This document shows, in pieces, positions 15,927 through 23,578 of a stretch of DNA of 33,895 bases. The notes beneath the pieces are model-generated. The model was not told where the DNA came from. It saw only the letters and a program-made list of their open reading frames with translations, and ran no database searches. How positions within the stretch are numbered: the stretch's first letter is position 1; every line of letters starts with the position of its first letter. The position numbers and the translations under genes are program-made. Origin of the DNA: an uncultured Lachnospiraceae bacterium (lineage in GTDB: Bacteria; Bacillota; Clostridia; Lachnospirales; Lachnospiraceae); contig ONKG01000042.1 in NCBI GenBank assembly GCA_900318375.1, forward strand, positions 1 through 33,895. The letters run 5' to 3'.

Positions 15927-16037
15927 TTACACAGACTTGTCGATTATAATGGATTCCATATGCGATGACAACTCTTCTATGATATATTCATCGACATATT
16001 TATCCATGGCCTGTTTATCCTTGATTAGGTCATGCAT
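15927..16037 (-). CDS. Possible 36-residue small protein overlapping the permease stop
   Basis: The ATG at 16037 overlaps the ABC permease stop by 8 bp (ATGCATGA), in the manner of translationally coupled genes. The peptide is strongly charged and predicted helical (DKQAMDKYVDEYIIEELSSH). It has no ribosome binding site of its own and no recognised family. Chance is quite possible. Confidence 0.3.
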   Translation of the reverse strand: MHDLIKDKQAMDKYVDEYIIEELSSHMESIIIDKSV

Positions 16038-16794
16038 TTATCGGACTGCCGTATCTCCATCTGCAGAGGAGTCTCTCGGCAATCTCCAGAAAAGCGTACA
16101 TCAACGCGCTCATGCCCATGAGCAGCAGGATTCCGCTGTACATCTCCGGGTATTTTCTGGCATCCATGGAATTCATGATAAAATAGCCCAGTCCTGAAGT
16201 TGAGGCGAAAAGCTCCGTGATCATGAGCAGGGCAACTGAAGTACCCAGAGAGGTTTTCAGGGCAGTCAGGATTCCGGGCGTGATGCCGGGCAGGATCAGA
16301 TGTCGGAGAGTATCTGCCGGTCCGGCTTTCATGCTTCTCATCACATCGGACAAGGCCGGGTCGATCGCCGCAGTAGTGTCGCGGATAATGATCGTAATCT
16401 GAAAAAATATTGCCAGGAAGATCAGGCAGATCTTGGAACTGTCTCCAATCCCCAGCATAACAACTATGATCGGCATAAAGACGACCTTGGGAACCGGATA
16501 GACAAGACGGAAAAAGGCCCCCAGAACCGCGTCTGCCGCAGGGGACCTGCCCATGAGGATGCCCAGCGGAACAGCACAGGCAAGACCCAGGAGCGTTCCC
16601 AGGGTGATGCGCCGGAAGCTGGCGATCATATGCATCCAGGTCTTTCCTTCTCTGAGCAGTCCCGCAAGGGTAACCAGCGTTTCAGAAGGTGACGGAAGGA
16701 AATACCGGTCAAGTCCTATTGAAGCAATCTGCCATAGAAGCAGAAGAGCTGCAACGCTCAGGAAGGTTCCTGCCATCGTTCTTTTTGTCATCAT
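16030..16794 (-). CDS. ABC transporter permease (SsuC/TauC/ThiX type)
   Basis: 254 residues (an alternative ATG at 16791 has better spacing to GGAG). Six or so hydrophobic helices and the BPD permease loop (DVMRSMKAGPADTLRHLILP, about 160-180) are visible. It pairs with the ATPase and the binding lipoprotein encoded upstream to form an importer of the nitrate/sulfonate/taurine/hydroxymethylpyrimidine family. The gap of 169 bp to the ATPase gene is wide for this operon type and is filled by repeat copy A. The substrate is not evident. Confidence 0.9.
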   Translation of the reverse strand: MMTKRTMAGTFLSVAALLLLWQIASIGLDRYFLPSPSETLVTLAGLLREGKTWMHMIASFRRITLGTLLGLACAVPLGILMGRSPAADAVLGAFFRLVYPVPKVVFMPIIVVMLGIGDSSKICLIFLAIFFQITIIIRDTTAAIDPALSDVMRSMKAGPADTLRHLILPGITPGILTALKTSLGTSVALLMITELFASTSGLGYFIMNSMDARKYPEMYSGILLLMGMSALMYAFLEIAERLLCRWRYGSPINA

Positions 16795-16820
16795 TGTTCT
16801 CCATTATCAGTTGTCCGGGA

Positions 16821-16963
16821 CATGCCGCTCGTAAGAGCGGCAGCGTGAAGAGAAAGCCCGGAAGGGCTTTCTCCGATGTGATCAGCGGAGCTTTGGTGCG
16901 TCTCGCGGCACCAACCTCTGAAAGAGAAAAAAAGCGCTGTCAAGTGTTTATTTTCTCTTTTGT
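16821..16963 (+). repeat. Four-hairpin repeat family, copy A (intergenic)
   Basis: Four hairpins in order. H1 is GCCGCTC-GTAA-GAGCGGC (16824-16841). H2 is GAGAAAGCCC-GGAA-GGGCTTTCTC (16850-16873). H3 is GGTGC-N8-GCACC flanked by GAG/CTC (16888-16918). H4 is AAAGAGAAAA...TTTTCTCTTT (16921-16960). It fills the space between the ATPase stop and the permease start. On the mRNA strand it would place three or four stem-loops between two genes whose products are needed together. Confidence 0.8.
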
Positions 16964-17875
16964 CTACTCCATCTGCAGCAGGGATTCCCGGATCCGGCGG
17001 CTGCATTCATCCAACATAGCCGGATCGGGGTCAGCCTCCCGCCGGCAGCCCTCACGGATCTTGCGGATCCTTCCTCTCTCCGGGTCAAAAACCGCGACAC
17101 GGTCTCCCATACGCAGTGCCTCCTCGATACTGTGAGTGACGATCACAGAGGTCATCTCCGTATCCTCCAGAAAAGTCTTCATAAAGCTTTGCAGGCGGGC
17201 GCGGTTGCGCAGATCCAGCGCAGAGAACGGCTCATCCATCAGAAGAAGAGAAGCCCCGCTCATGACCGCCCTTCCCAGAGCAGTCCTCTGCAGCTGTCCC
17301 CCGGACAATTCCGCCGGGAACCTGTGCGCAAACTCACGAAGACCGAGATAATCCAGCAGCTTTCCCAGCTCGTTTTCATCCGCTTTTTCCGACATGCCGC
17401 TCGTAGGAGCGGCAGCGCGGGGAGAAAACCCGGAACGGGTTTCGGAACGGCTTTCTCCGATGCGGTCATAGGAGGTTTGGGACGTCTCACGGCACAAACC
17501 TCTGAGAGCGGAAAATCTTGTATCGACAGGATTTTTCGCTCTTTTTTTCCGAAGCCGCGCGGGAAGGAGAATATTTTCCCGCACAGTCTTCCAGGGAAAG
17601 AGACCATAATTCTGAAAAATAAGCGCAATATCATTTCGGGGTCCCTGCAGGGGCTTTCCCTCAAACAGGATCTGACCCTGTGAAGGCTGCAAAAGCCCGC
17701 ACAGCAGCTTTAAGAGAGTGGTCTTTCCCGCGCCGGACTCGCCCAGGATCGCGACACATTCGCCCCTGCAGACCTGCAGGTTCAGGTTGTTCAGGACATG
17801 CCGGTCAGGTTCCTCCGGATAAGAAAAGGAGACGTCCCTTGCCTCGACAATGATGTTTTCCGGCAGATTTGTCAT
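16964..17875 (-). CDS. ABC transporter ATPase with an in-frame repeat-derived insertion
   Basis: 303 residues against about 250 for the SsuB/TauB family. All motifs are intact: Walker A GESGAGKTT (45-53), Q-loop Gln88, signature LSGGQ (190-194), Walker B LLLMDEP (209-215) and switch His248. The excess is a block at about 111-166, between PARLRK and ENELGKLLDYL, encoded almost entirely by repeat copy B. It lies in the helical subdomain between Q-loop and signature, where other members run straight from the arginine-rich turn to the helix. The frame is maintained throughout, so the protein may remain functional with a surface loop. The ATG overlaps the binding-protein stop by 4 bp (ATGA). Confidence 0.9.
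   Translation of the reverse strand: MTNLPENIIVEARDVSFSYPEEPDRHVLNNLNLQVCRGECVAILGESGAGKTTLLKLLCGLLQPSQGQILFEGKPLQGPRNDIALIFQNYGLFPWKTVRENILLPARLRKKRAKNPVDTRFSALRGLCRETSQTSYDRIGESRSETRSGFSPRAAAPTSGMSEKADENELGKLLDYLGLREFAHRFPAELSGGQLQRTALGRAVMSGASLLLMDEPFSALDLRNRARLQSFMKTFLEDTEMTSVIVTHSIEEALRMGDRVAVFDPERGRIRKIREGCRREADPDPAMLDECSRRIRESLLQME
17393..17548 (+). repeat. Four-hairpin repeat family, copy B (inside the ATPase gene)
   Basis: H1 is GCCGCTC-GTAG-GAGCGGC (17396-17413). H2 is enlarged, GGAGAAA...TTTCTCC (17421-17458). H3 is GAGGTTTG...CAAACCTC (17472-17502). H4 is AGAGCG-AAAATC...GATTTTT-CGCTCT (17505-17542) followed by a run of T, terminator-like on the plus strand. H1 is the same as copy A, while H3 and H4 differ in sequence but keep pairing. 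On the coding strand it reads as RGLCRETSQTSYDRIGES; copy A in the same register reads RGWCRETHQSSADHIGES. Confidence 0.85.
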
Positions 17876-18942
17876 TGTGCTACCATTTCCTCATAGGAAA
17901 AAGGACTGTCTAAAAGCCCCTTCTTCACCATAAATTCTTCGATGCTTTCTACATCCTCCTCAGTCGGCACACAGTCCGGCGTATAGGAGGGAACTCCATA
18001 TTTGCCCCTCAGAGGTTCCGCGACATTTGCCTTTTCATAGAACAGGTCCAGAAATGAATCCGGGTCGGCATTGATCATCCCGACGGCCTCATTATAAGCA
18101 TTCCGGAAGGCATCGAGGGTGCCTGCTCCATCTTCGATCAGGGTTTTTCTGAGCGTGACGACACTCTGCGAATAGTTTTTTCCGAGTTTGGTATCGTCTA
18201 TCACGGTGCCGCATCCGCGGGACTCGGCTTCAATTGCAAGAGGATCCGGCAGGATCGCCGCCTGAATATCACTGCCTTCCATGAGCAGGTCCAGGCGCAG
18301 GGTCAGCTTGGGGATATTGACCAGTTCTACGGAGGACAGGTCCACGCCCAGATCCTCCAGATACCTGCCCACCAGATACTCCATCATGGTGTTTTCTGAG
18401 ATGCCGATCTTGCTGCCTGCAAGCTGTTCCGGGGCAGAGATCCCGGAATCCGGAGAGGACGCCACTATAAACCTGCCTTCCGAGGCATCGCCGCCGAACG
18501 CCATAGCCACCGTCTTCATCCCGTCTTCCGCCGAGGATTTGTTGATCAGACTCTGGACGATCATGTCAGTCATCATTCCGTCCAGTTCACCTGCCTCATA
18601 GGCGACTGACTGGTCGGAGGCACTCTGAAACTCGATGATCTCCACATCCAGACCATACTTTTGGAAAAGTCCCTCTTCTACAGCCACATACAGAGGAAAG
18701 CTGTCCGCGATCTGCAGAACACCGATCCGTACAGGCCCGCGGGTCTGCGACTGATCGTCCTGGTCCTGTGTACTGCCGGACCGGTCTTCCCCGGCCTCCT
18801 GCTGCGCGCTTCCGGACCGGTCTTCCCCGGTCTGCTGCGAAGACTTTCCTCCGCAGCCTGCAGTCAGCAGACAGAGCAGCAGAAGGACAGCCAATGCGGC
18901 TGCCTTTTGTTTTTGCATGGTTTTTCTGACAGTACCTATCAT
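17872..18942 (-). CDS. ABC substrate-binding lipoprotein (SsuA/NMT1-like)
   Basis: 356 residues. The signal peptide ends in a lipobox (LLTAGC), then a Ser/Gln/Asp-rich linker, then an NMT1/THI5-type domain (VRIGVLQIADSFPLYVAVEE at the start, with DGMMTDMIVQSL and a Gly-Cys loop later). It captures the ligand outside the cell for the permease/ATPase pair. The linker contains a DNA duplication: CCGGACCGGTCTTCCCCGG at 18776-18794 and 18812-18830, 36 bp apart, giving EDRSGS twice. The first ATG (18942) abuts GGGAG very closely; the ATG at 18918 is an alternative that still keeps the signal peptide. The ligand could be an alkylsulfonate, a pyrimidine precursor or similar. Confidence 0.88.
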   Translation of the reverse strand: MIGTVRKTMQKQKAAALAVLLLLCLLTAGCGGKSSQQTGEDRSGSAQQEAGEDRSGSTQDQDDQSQTRGPVRIGVLQIADSFPLYVAVEEGLFQKYGLDVEIIEFQSASDQSVAYEAGELDGMMTDMIVQSLINKSSAEDGMKTVAMAFGGDASEGRFIVASSPDSGISAPEQLAGSKIGISENTMMEYLVGRYLEDLGVDLSSVELVNIPKLTLRLDLLMEGSDIQAAILPDPLAIEAESRGCGTVIDDTKLGKNYSQSVVTLRKTLIEDGAGTLDAFRNAYNEAVGMINADPDSFLDLFYEKANVAEPLRGKYGVPSYTPDCVPTEEDVESIEEFMVKKGLLDSPFSYEEMVAQ

Positions 18943-19020
18943 CTCCCTTTTTCTCCCTTCAGAAGCAGCTTATTAAGTTAAATCGGTATCCGCAGGATTT
19001 GATCTCTATGGGACATAGCA

Positions 19021-19045
19021 GAGCAACCTCCTGAGGAGGCTGCTC
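19021..19045 (-). terminator. Hairpin after the 5'-nucleotidase gene
   Basis: GAGCAACCTCC-TGA-GGAGGCTGCTC, paired at all but one position. There is no clear T-run on the minus strand, so efficiency is doubtful; it may be a transcript end or an mRNA stabiliser. Confidence 0.45.
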
Positions 19046-19089
19046 CTGAGTTGTAGAAAGCTATATCCGGCAAAACAGATGATGCAGGC

Positions 19090-20949
19090 TCACTCCAGAA
19101 TGGTAATCCTGCCCTGTCCATACGGATCGGCATATTCTTCACCGACCTCCCCTCCCAGGGTATCCACGATATAGTCGATCAGCACCTGATTATCAAGCTT
19201 GACATTGTCCTGCAGGACCGGAGCCTGATCAAACATGGTAAATCCGTCACCATTATTCCGGAGAATATAATCGTTGCCGGCCAGAGAATAGGTTTTTTCC
19301 GGATCCAGGGGCTCTTCTCCCACCATGACATTCTGTACACGGCGCTGCCCCTCAATGCCTGCGAACAGAGATTTTTCATCCTTCAGACAGGGGCTGTCGA
19401 TTGCAGTGTTGATCTCATAGGTCAGACCGGATACCTGCAGGAAGGCTCCTGTATCTGCCGGCAGCGCACGGCTCCCCCATTCCAGCGCGTCCAGGATCTG
19501 CTGTCCGGTCACTTCAAGGACACATATCATATTTCCAAAGGGGTGGACGCTTATAATGTCACCGTACGTGATATCGCCTTTCTCGATATTTACACGGATC
19601 GAACCGCCATTCGCAAAAGCAATATCTGCGCCTGTCTGATCCCGGTATGCGTCCGCACACAGGTCTCCCAGATTGGTCTCTGCCGTCCTGATCACCCAGA
19701 GCGGCATACCTGTTTCATCTACTTCTTCGGGATCCTCGATCGTCAGCTTGACTGAAGTGGATGCAACTACCTGATTCAGCAGCTCCTCAAGCTCCTGTTC
19801 CGCCTCATTCACCTTATCAGAGATCTCATTGCGGATGCCCAGAAGTTCCGGGGCGGGCACTGCATTGGACCAGGTCCAGATCCCGGTCTCCACAATCTTT
19901 CCCTCTTTGGAAATGTGGCTGTAGCCGATACAGTCCAGTTTTGTTCCGACAGCCGAACGGGCTACCTCTTCCCCCTTCCTGTTTTTCATGACAACCTGAT
20001 TCGTATCGTGGCTGTGTCCGTCCAGGAAGACATCGATTCCTGTTGTATTGGCGATCACATCCGCATAAGTCCAGGGACGGAACTGCTCTATATCTCCCAT
20101 GTGGCCCATCACGTAGACAAAATCCGCTCCTTCAGCACGCGCCGCGTCTGCCGCGTTCTGGACAGCCTGATATACGCTTTCTCCGCTCTCGTCCTCCATG
20201 AAACCATACACATACTCCCCGTTCTCATTCTGAAAATAGACAGGTGTTGAGCTGCGGATGGTCAAAGGTGTTGTCACACCCACAAAGGCAATCTTCTTTC
20301 CTGCCGCCTCCTTGATCACATAAGGTTCAAAAACCAGTTCGTCCTGATAAGTAAAGTTGCAGCTGATATAGGGAAAATCCGCTTCTTTTGTCAATTCCAG
20401 AAAACGGTCTGTTCCATAGTCGAACTCGTGATTTCCGGGAATGGCGACATCATATTCCATGTCATTCATCAGGTCGATGATCGCTTCTCCTCTGGAGAGC
20501 GTACCGATCGATTCCCCCTGGATCGAGTCCCCGTTATCCACCAGTATAGTCTCATATCCTTTTGCTTCCAGGCCGTCTCTGACCTGCCTTAAGCCTGCAT
20601 AGCCGAATCCCTGGTCTATGCCGCAGTGTACGTCACTGGTAAAGAGGATATAGATATCCCCGTTCTTCTCAGTCTGGTCCGCCTGCGAGGCTGACTGATC
20701 TTCCTGTTCAGCTGACTGATTTTCCGAAGCAGTCAGTTCTTCCGCAGCAGCCGGATCTTCCGTCTTCGATGTCTGCGCCTGCTCTTCGGGCTTCACCGAG
20801 GCTGCAGTTTCCGTCGAAGCCGTCCCCCCGGAAACCTGTGCCCCGCCGGAACCATTTTCCGTCTTTTGGCCGGCACCGCAGGCTGTCACAGACAACAGCA
20901 GGGCAGCAGCAAGTAAAAACGCCATTGTTTTCTTACAGTTCTTCAGCAT
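19090..20949 (-). CDS. Secreted 5'-nucleotidase/2',3'-cyclic phosphodiesterase (UshA family) lipoprotein
   Basis: 619 residues from ATG 20949. Six more upstream codons are open to a TTG, but they contain the AGGAGG of this ATG. The signal peptide ends in LSVTAC (lipobox), followed by a long Gln/Glu/Ser/Ala linker. The metallophosphoesterase domain has LFTSDVHCG, VDNGDSIQG, PGNHEFDYG and DGHSHDTN, all metal-binding motifs present. The C-terminal 5'-nucleotidase domain includes DLCADAYRDQTGADIAFANG and AGNDYILRNNGDG. It would dephosphorylate nucleotides at the cell surface for salvage. There is no LPXTG anchor; the lipid anchor suffices. Confidence 0.92.
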   Translation of the reverse strand: MLKNCKKTMAFLLAAALLLSVTACGAGQKTENGSGGAQVSGGTASTETAASVKPEEQAQTSKTEDPAAAEELTASENQSAEQEDQSASQADQTEKNGDIYILFTSDVHCGIDQGFGYAGLRQVRDGLEAKGYETILVDNGDSIQGESIGTLSRGEAIIDLMNDMEYDVAIPGNHEFDYGTDRFLELTKEADFPYISCNFTYQDELVFEPYVIKEAAGKKIAFVGVTTPLTIRSSTPVYFQNENGEYVYGFMEDESGESVYQAVQNAADAARAEGADFVYVMGHMGDIEQFRPWTYADVIANTTGIDVFLDGHSHDTNQVVMKNRKGEEVARSAVGTKLDCIGYSHISKEGKIVETGIWTWSNAVPAPELLGIRNEISDKVNEAEQELEELLNQVVASTSVKLTIEDPEEVDETGMPLWVIRTAETNLGDLCADAYRDQTGADIAFANGGSIRVNIEKGDITYGDIISVHPFGNMICVLEVTGQQILDALEWGSRALPADTGAFLQVSGLTYEINTAIDSPCLKDEKSLFAGIEGQRRVQNVMVGEEPLDPEKTYSLAGNDYILRNNGDGFTMFDQAPVLQDNVKLDNQVLIDYIVDTLGGEVGEEYADPYGQGRITILE

Positions 20950-20998
20950 AACCAGTATCCTCCTCAATGAAATGACCGGACGAAACGTCTTACCGCAG

Positions 20999-21014
20999 CA
21001 TGCTGATCAGCATG
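20999..21014. promoter_or_regulatory. Perfect 16-bp palindrome upstream of the nucleotidase gene
   Basis: CATGCTGATCAGCATG is fully self-complementary, 50 bp before the nucleotidase ATG and 40 bp after the upstream isomerase stop. It is a candidate operator; with no loop it would make a poor hairpin. Promoter boxes are not clear. Confidence 0.4.
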
Positions 21015-21053
21015 AGACGGAAATATATGTGTCAACTATTATGTCCTCACATA

Positions 21054-22769
21054 TCATGTTCTCACATAAGCCTGCATGACCCTGACCGGTCCGCCGACCG
21101 CCCTCAGGCGGAATTTTCCCAGGCATTCCGGCACAATAAAAGTCTCTGCATAGTGTACTTCGAAGGGATCGAAGCTCTTGTCCGCACTTTCGACAAGACA
21201 GGCTGTCCCTTCCACAAGATTCAGGACATTGACACTCTCATGGCAGTCAAGCTCTGCACAGTCCCGGATCGTAAAGCGCCTCGTCTCAATGAACTCAAGT
21301 TCATGCAGTCCGGTATGTTCTTCCGTATAATGTTCATTTTCAGCCAGGATATGAACCGGATTTACCAGGTTCTCCATGACCCAGTCCGTCCGCCGTTCTT
21401 CGATGACCTCTGCTCCGCGGCCGATATTGATCGGCCTGGGCCTGCCGTCCAGTCCCAGACGTCCCCATTCCCAGAGCTTAAAGGTGAAAATATAGGGGGT
21501 CGCGCTGATCTCGAGGACCACAGCCCCTCTGCCGGAACAGTGAATCGTGCCCGCAGGAATCAGGAAATGATCGTGTTTTTTAGCCGGGATCCTGTTGATA
21601 TACTTCTCCGCGTCAAACGGGGCTCCGCCCCTCTGCGCGTCCTCAAGATCCGCGATCATGTCTTCGATCCCTACACCTTCCCTCAGTCCCAGATAGACAC
21701 AGGCATTTTCCTCCGCATCCAATATATAATAACTCTCATCCTGGGTATAAGCCATACCGAAGTTCCGGTGTATATAATCTGTCGTCGGATGCACCTGCAG
21801 GGACAGGTTCTGTCCGCCCATGGTGTCCAGCAGATCGAACCGGATCGGGAACTCCGCACCGAACCGGGCAAACACTTTTCTGCCCAGAAGTTCCTTGGGA
21901 TGGCGGAGAATCAGGTTCATGGCCGGCATCTCCAGGCACGTGTCCTCAAAGTCGAAACAGATACTGTTCTCCTCGGGCACTCCGTCAAAGCTCCATGCAT
22001 AATTGTCCGCTTTCGGATCCAGCCCGCAGATCTTTTTCATCCACTGGCCTCCCCATACACCCGGATCAAAATAGGGGACGACCCGGAAGGGCGCCGAGAC
22101 CGCCTTCTGCAGTGCCTCCTCAAAGAGGTCTCTGCGGATCATGACCGGGTCATCGTCCCGGTTGGCATCAATAAAATACTGCATTTTATCCATGAAGGCC
22201 ATCTTGAGCTTATCCGCAATGCGCCACTCCAGAAAATACCCCTGCTTGAACTTCCTGAGAATATCTTCTCCGGGATTGTCAGTCAGGTAATTGGACATGC
22301 CGGCTCGATAGCGCAGCTGAATTTCCCAGCGGCTCATATCAGCGTAAACGCAGAGTCCCTGATCAGCAAGAAGGGACGCGCCGAATCCAAAGACGACGGT
22401 CTTCCCTCCGCTGCCTGCGATCTGCTCTCTGAGCCTGTTCACTTTTTCAGGATCGGCAAAATCCATAAGTTCACCGCTATACATGCGGCCGAAGACACGG
22501 TCCTGTGTAAGAATACAGTCCAGCCGGGCCTTCAAGGCCTCCGGATCCCGGAGAATATCCCGGGCTGACAGGATCCGGTCCGGATGCAGTTTCTCCAGCA
22601 TCCGTCGCATCCGGTCCTCATTGACACCGGGATAGGTCTCCACGATCAGCCTCCACTGCTCACCGGAAAGCTCTTCCCGCAGACAGCGGAGAATGTCTTC
22701 ATCTCCTCTGTATACTTTTCCATCACTGTTTTCAATATGTATTGACGGATGCTTGTTATAACCGGACAT
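21054..22769 (-). CDS. Class I mannose-6-phosphate isomerase-like protein, long form
   Basis: 571 residues. The C-terminal two-thirds (from about 215) is a type I phosphomannose isomerase: VVPYFDPGVWGGQWMKK, zinc-site region LSLQVHPTTDYIH with Glu in DESYYIL, and the third ligand in IPAGTIHCSG. Type I enzymes interconvert mannose-6-P and fructose-6-P. The first 200 residues are an additional domain (VVFGFGASLLADQGLCVYAD, YFLEWRIADKLK) not found in E. coli ManA, with some feel of a nucleotide- or sugar-binding fold; I do not recognise it. The start follows AAAGGATCCGTT. The real substrate may not be mannose-6-P. Confidence 0.75.
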   Translation of the reverse strand: MSGYNKHPSIHIENSDGKVYRGDEDILRCLREELSGEQWRLIVETYPGVNEDRMRRMLEKLHPDRILSARDILRDPEALKARLDCILTQDRVFGRMYSGELMDFADPEKVNRLREQIAGSGGKTVVFGFGASLLADQGLCVYADMSRWEIQLRYRAGMSNYLTDNPGEDILRKFKQGYFLEWRIADKLKMAFMDKMQYFIDANRDDDPVMIRRDLFEEALQKAVSAPFRVVPYFDPGVWGGQWMKKICGLDPKADNYAWSFDGVPEENSICFDFEDTCLEMPAMNLILRHPKELLGRKVFARFGAEFPIRFDLLDTMGGQNLSLQVHPTTDYIHRNFGMAYTQDESYYILDAEENACVYLGLREGVGIEDMIADLEDAQRGGAPFDAEKYINRIPAKKHDHFLIPAGTIHCSGRGAVVLEISATPYIFTFKLWEWGRLGLDGRPRPINIGRGAEVIEERRTDWVMENLVNPVHILAENEHYTEEHTGLHELEFIETRRFTIRDCAELDCHESVNVLNLVEGTACLVESADKSFDPFEVHYAETFIVPECLGKFRLRAVGGPVRVMQAYVRT

Positions 22770-22810
22770 AACGGATCCTTTCTTTGTCCCCTGTAAAACG
22801 GCACCTTTTT

Positions 22811-23380
22811 TCAGACATTACTGTATCCCGTCAGCTTCAGATAGCAGCCTGCCACCTCTTCCGGCGGCATCTTCATTTTCTGTCCGATCCACCACTTCAC
22901 AGCTTCCGCAAAGCTTCCCACCAGATGATTTATAGCAAATTCCCGCGGGACATCCTGCCGGATGCTTTCAGGATACTGGTCAAACATAGTGGCCAGATAT
23001 TCCTTGAAATAATGCATGAAGAGTTCTCCGCTGTCGCCGGACAAAACACCCAGGACATTACTCTGATTATCTTTCAGATGGTAGAGCAGGTGAGTGATCT
23101 TTTCCTGCAGACCGTGGTCAGATGCAGAGAAATCATGTGATGTCTCCGAATGAAGCTCATGTGAAAAAATATGGTCAAAAATATCGGTACACATTGCCTT
23201 CAGCAGGGCGTCCTTGGTCTCAAAATGAGAATAAAAAGTGCTTCTGCCGACATCTGCCTCATCCAGTATCTCCTGGACAGTAATATTGTTGAAATGCTTT
23301 TCTTCCAGCAGCCTGTTAAAGGCCTGAAAAATCGCTCTTCGTGTCTTCTGCTGTCTTCGATCCATGTCCTGCTCCTCCAA
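22811..23380 (-). CDS. TetR family transcriptional regulator
   Basis: 189 residues. The N-terminal DNA-binding domain is canonical (RRAIFQAFNRLLEEKHFNNI, then TVQEILDEADVGRSTFYSHFETKDALLKAM), with the recognition helix at about 38-46. The C-terminal helical domain is of the small-ligand type and unassigned. It is divergent from the EamA transporter gene with a 198-bp shared region containing repeated GAACAAA/TTTGTTC half-sites. Control of its own gene and the transporter is therefore likely. The stop lies 41 bp before the isomerase gene, so readthrough into that gene is possible. Confidence 0.9.
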   Translation of the reverse strand: MEEQDMDRRQQKTRRAIFQAFNRLLEEKHFNNITVQEILDEADVGRSTFYSHFETKDALLKAMCTDIFDHIFSHELHSETSHDFSASDHGLQEKITHLLYHLKDNQSNVLGVLSGDSGELFMHYFKEYLATMFDQYPESIRQDVPREFAINHLVGSFAEAVKWWIGQKMKMPPEEVAGCYLKLTGYSNV

Positions 23381-23447
23381 ACAAATTCAACCCTTACGGC
23401 TGCAGACACATATAAAAGAATATAAAAGAAATCCGGCAGTGTATATC

Positions 23448-23565
23448 GAACAAATAGCCGGAATTGTTCAGTAACGGACATCCATCCACATCTGCTTCTT
23501 GTTCCGCGTTTTTTATTCAAATATGATAATATCAAACATTTTGTTCGTTATCAAATATTTTGTTC
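23448..23565. promoter_or_regulatory. Probable TetR operators in the divergent region
   Basis: An inverted pair GAACAA-N10-TTGTTC lies at 23448-23469. A direct repeat ATCAAACATTTTGTTC (23531-23546) / ATCAAATATTTTGTTC (23550-23565) has 19-bp spacing; the second unit ends next to the AGGGAG ribosome binding site of the transporter. All share the TTTGTTC/GAACAAA half-site. The TetR binding assignment is inference from position. Confidence 0.5.
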
Positions 23566-23578
23566 AGGGAGATATTAA

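Noticed and set aside
16791-17006. A 71-codon minus-strand frame spanning the ATPase end and repeat copy A
   Set aside because: It begins inside the ATPase gene in another frame. Its peptide similarity to the ATPase insertion comes from the shared repeat, not from a separate gene.
21000-22568. A 522-codon open frame on the plus strand
   Set aside because: It lies wholly opposite the isomerase-like gene. It has no ribosome binding site and no recognisable domain, and the minus-strand product has clear family motifs.
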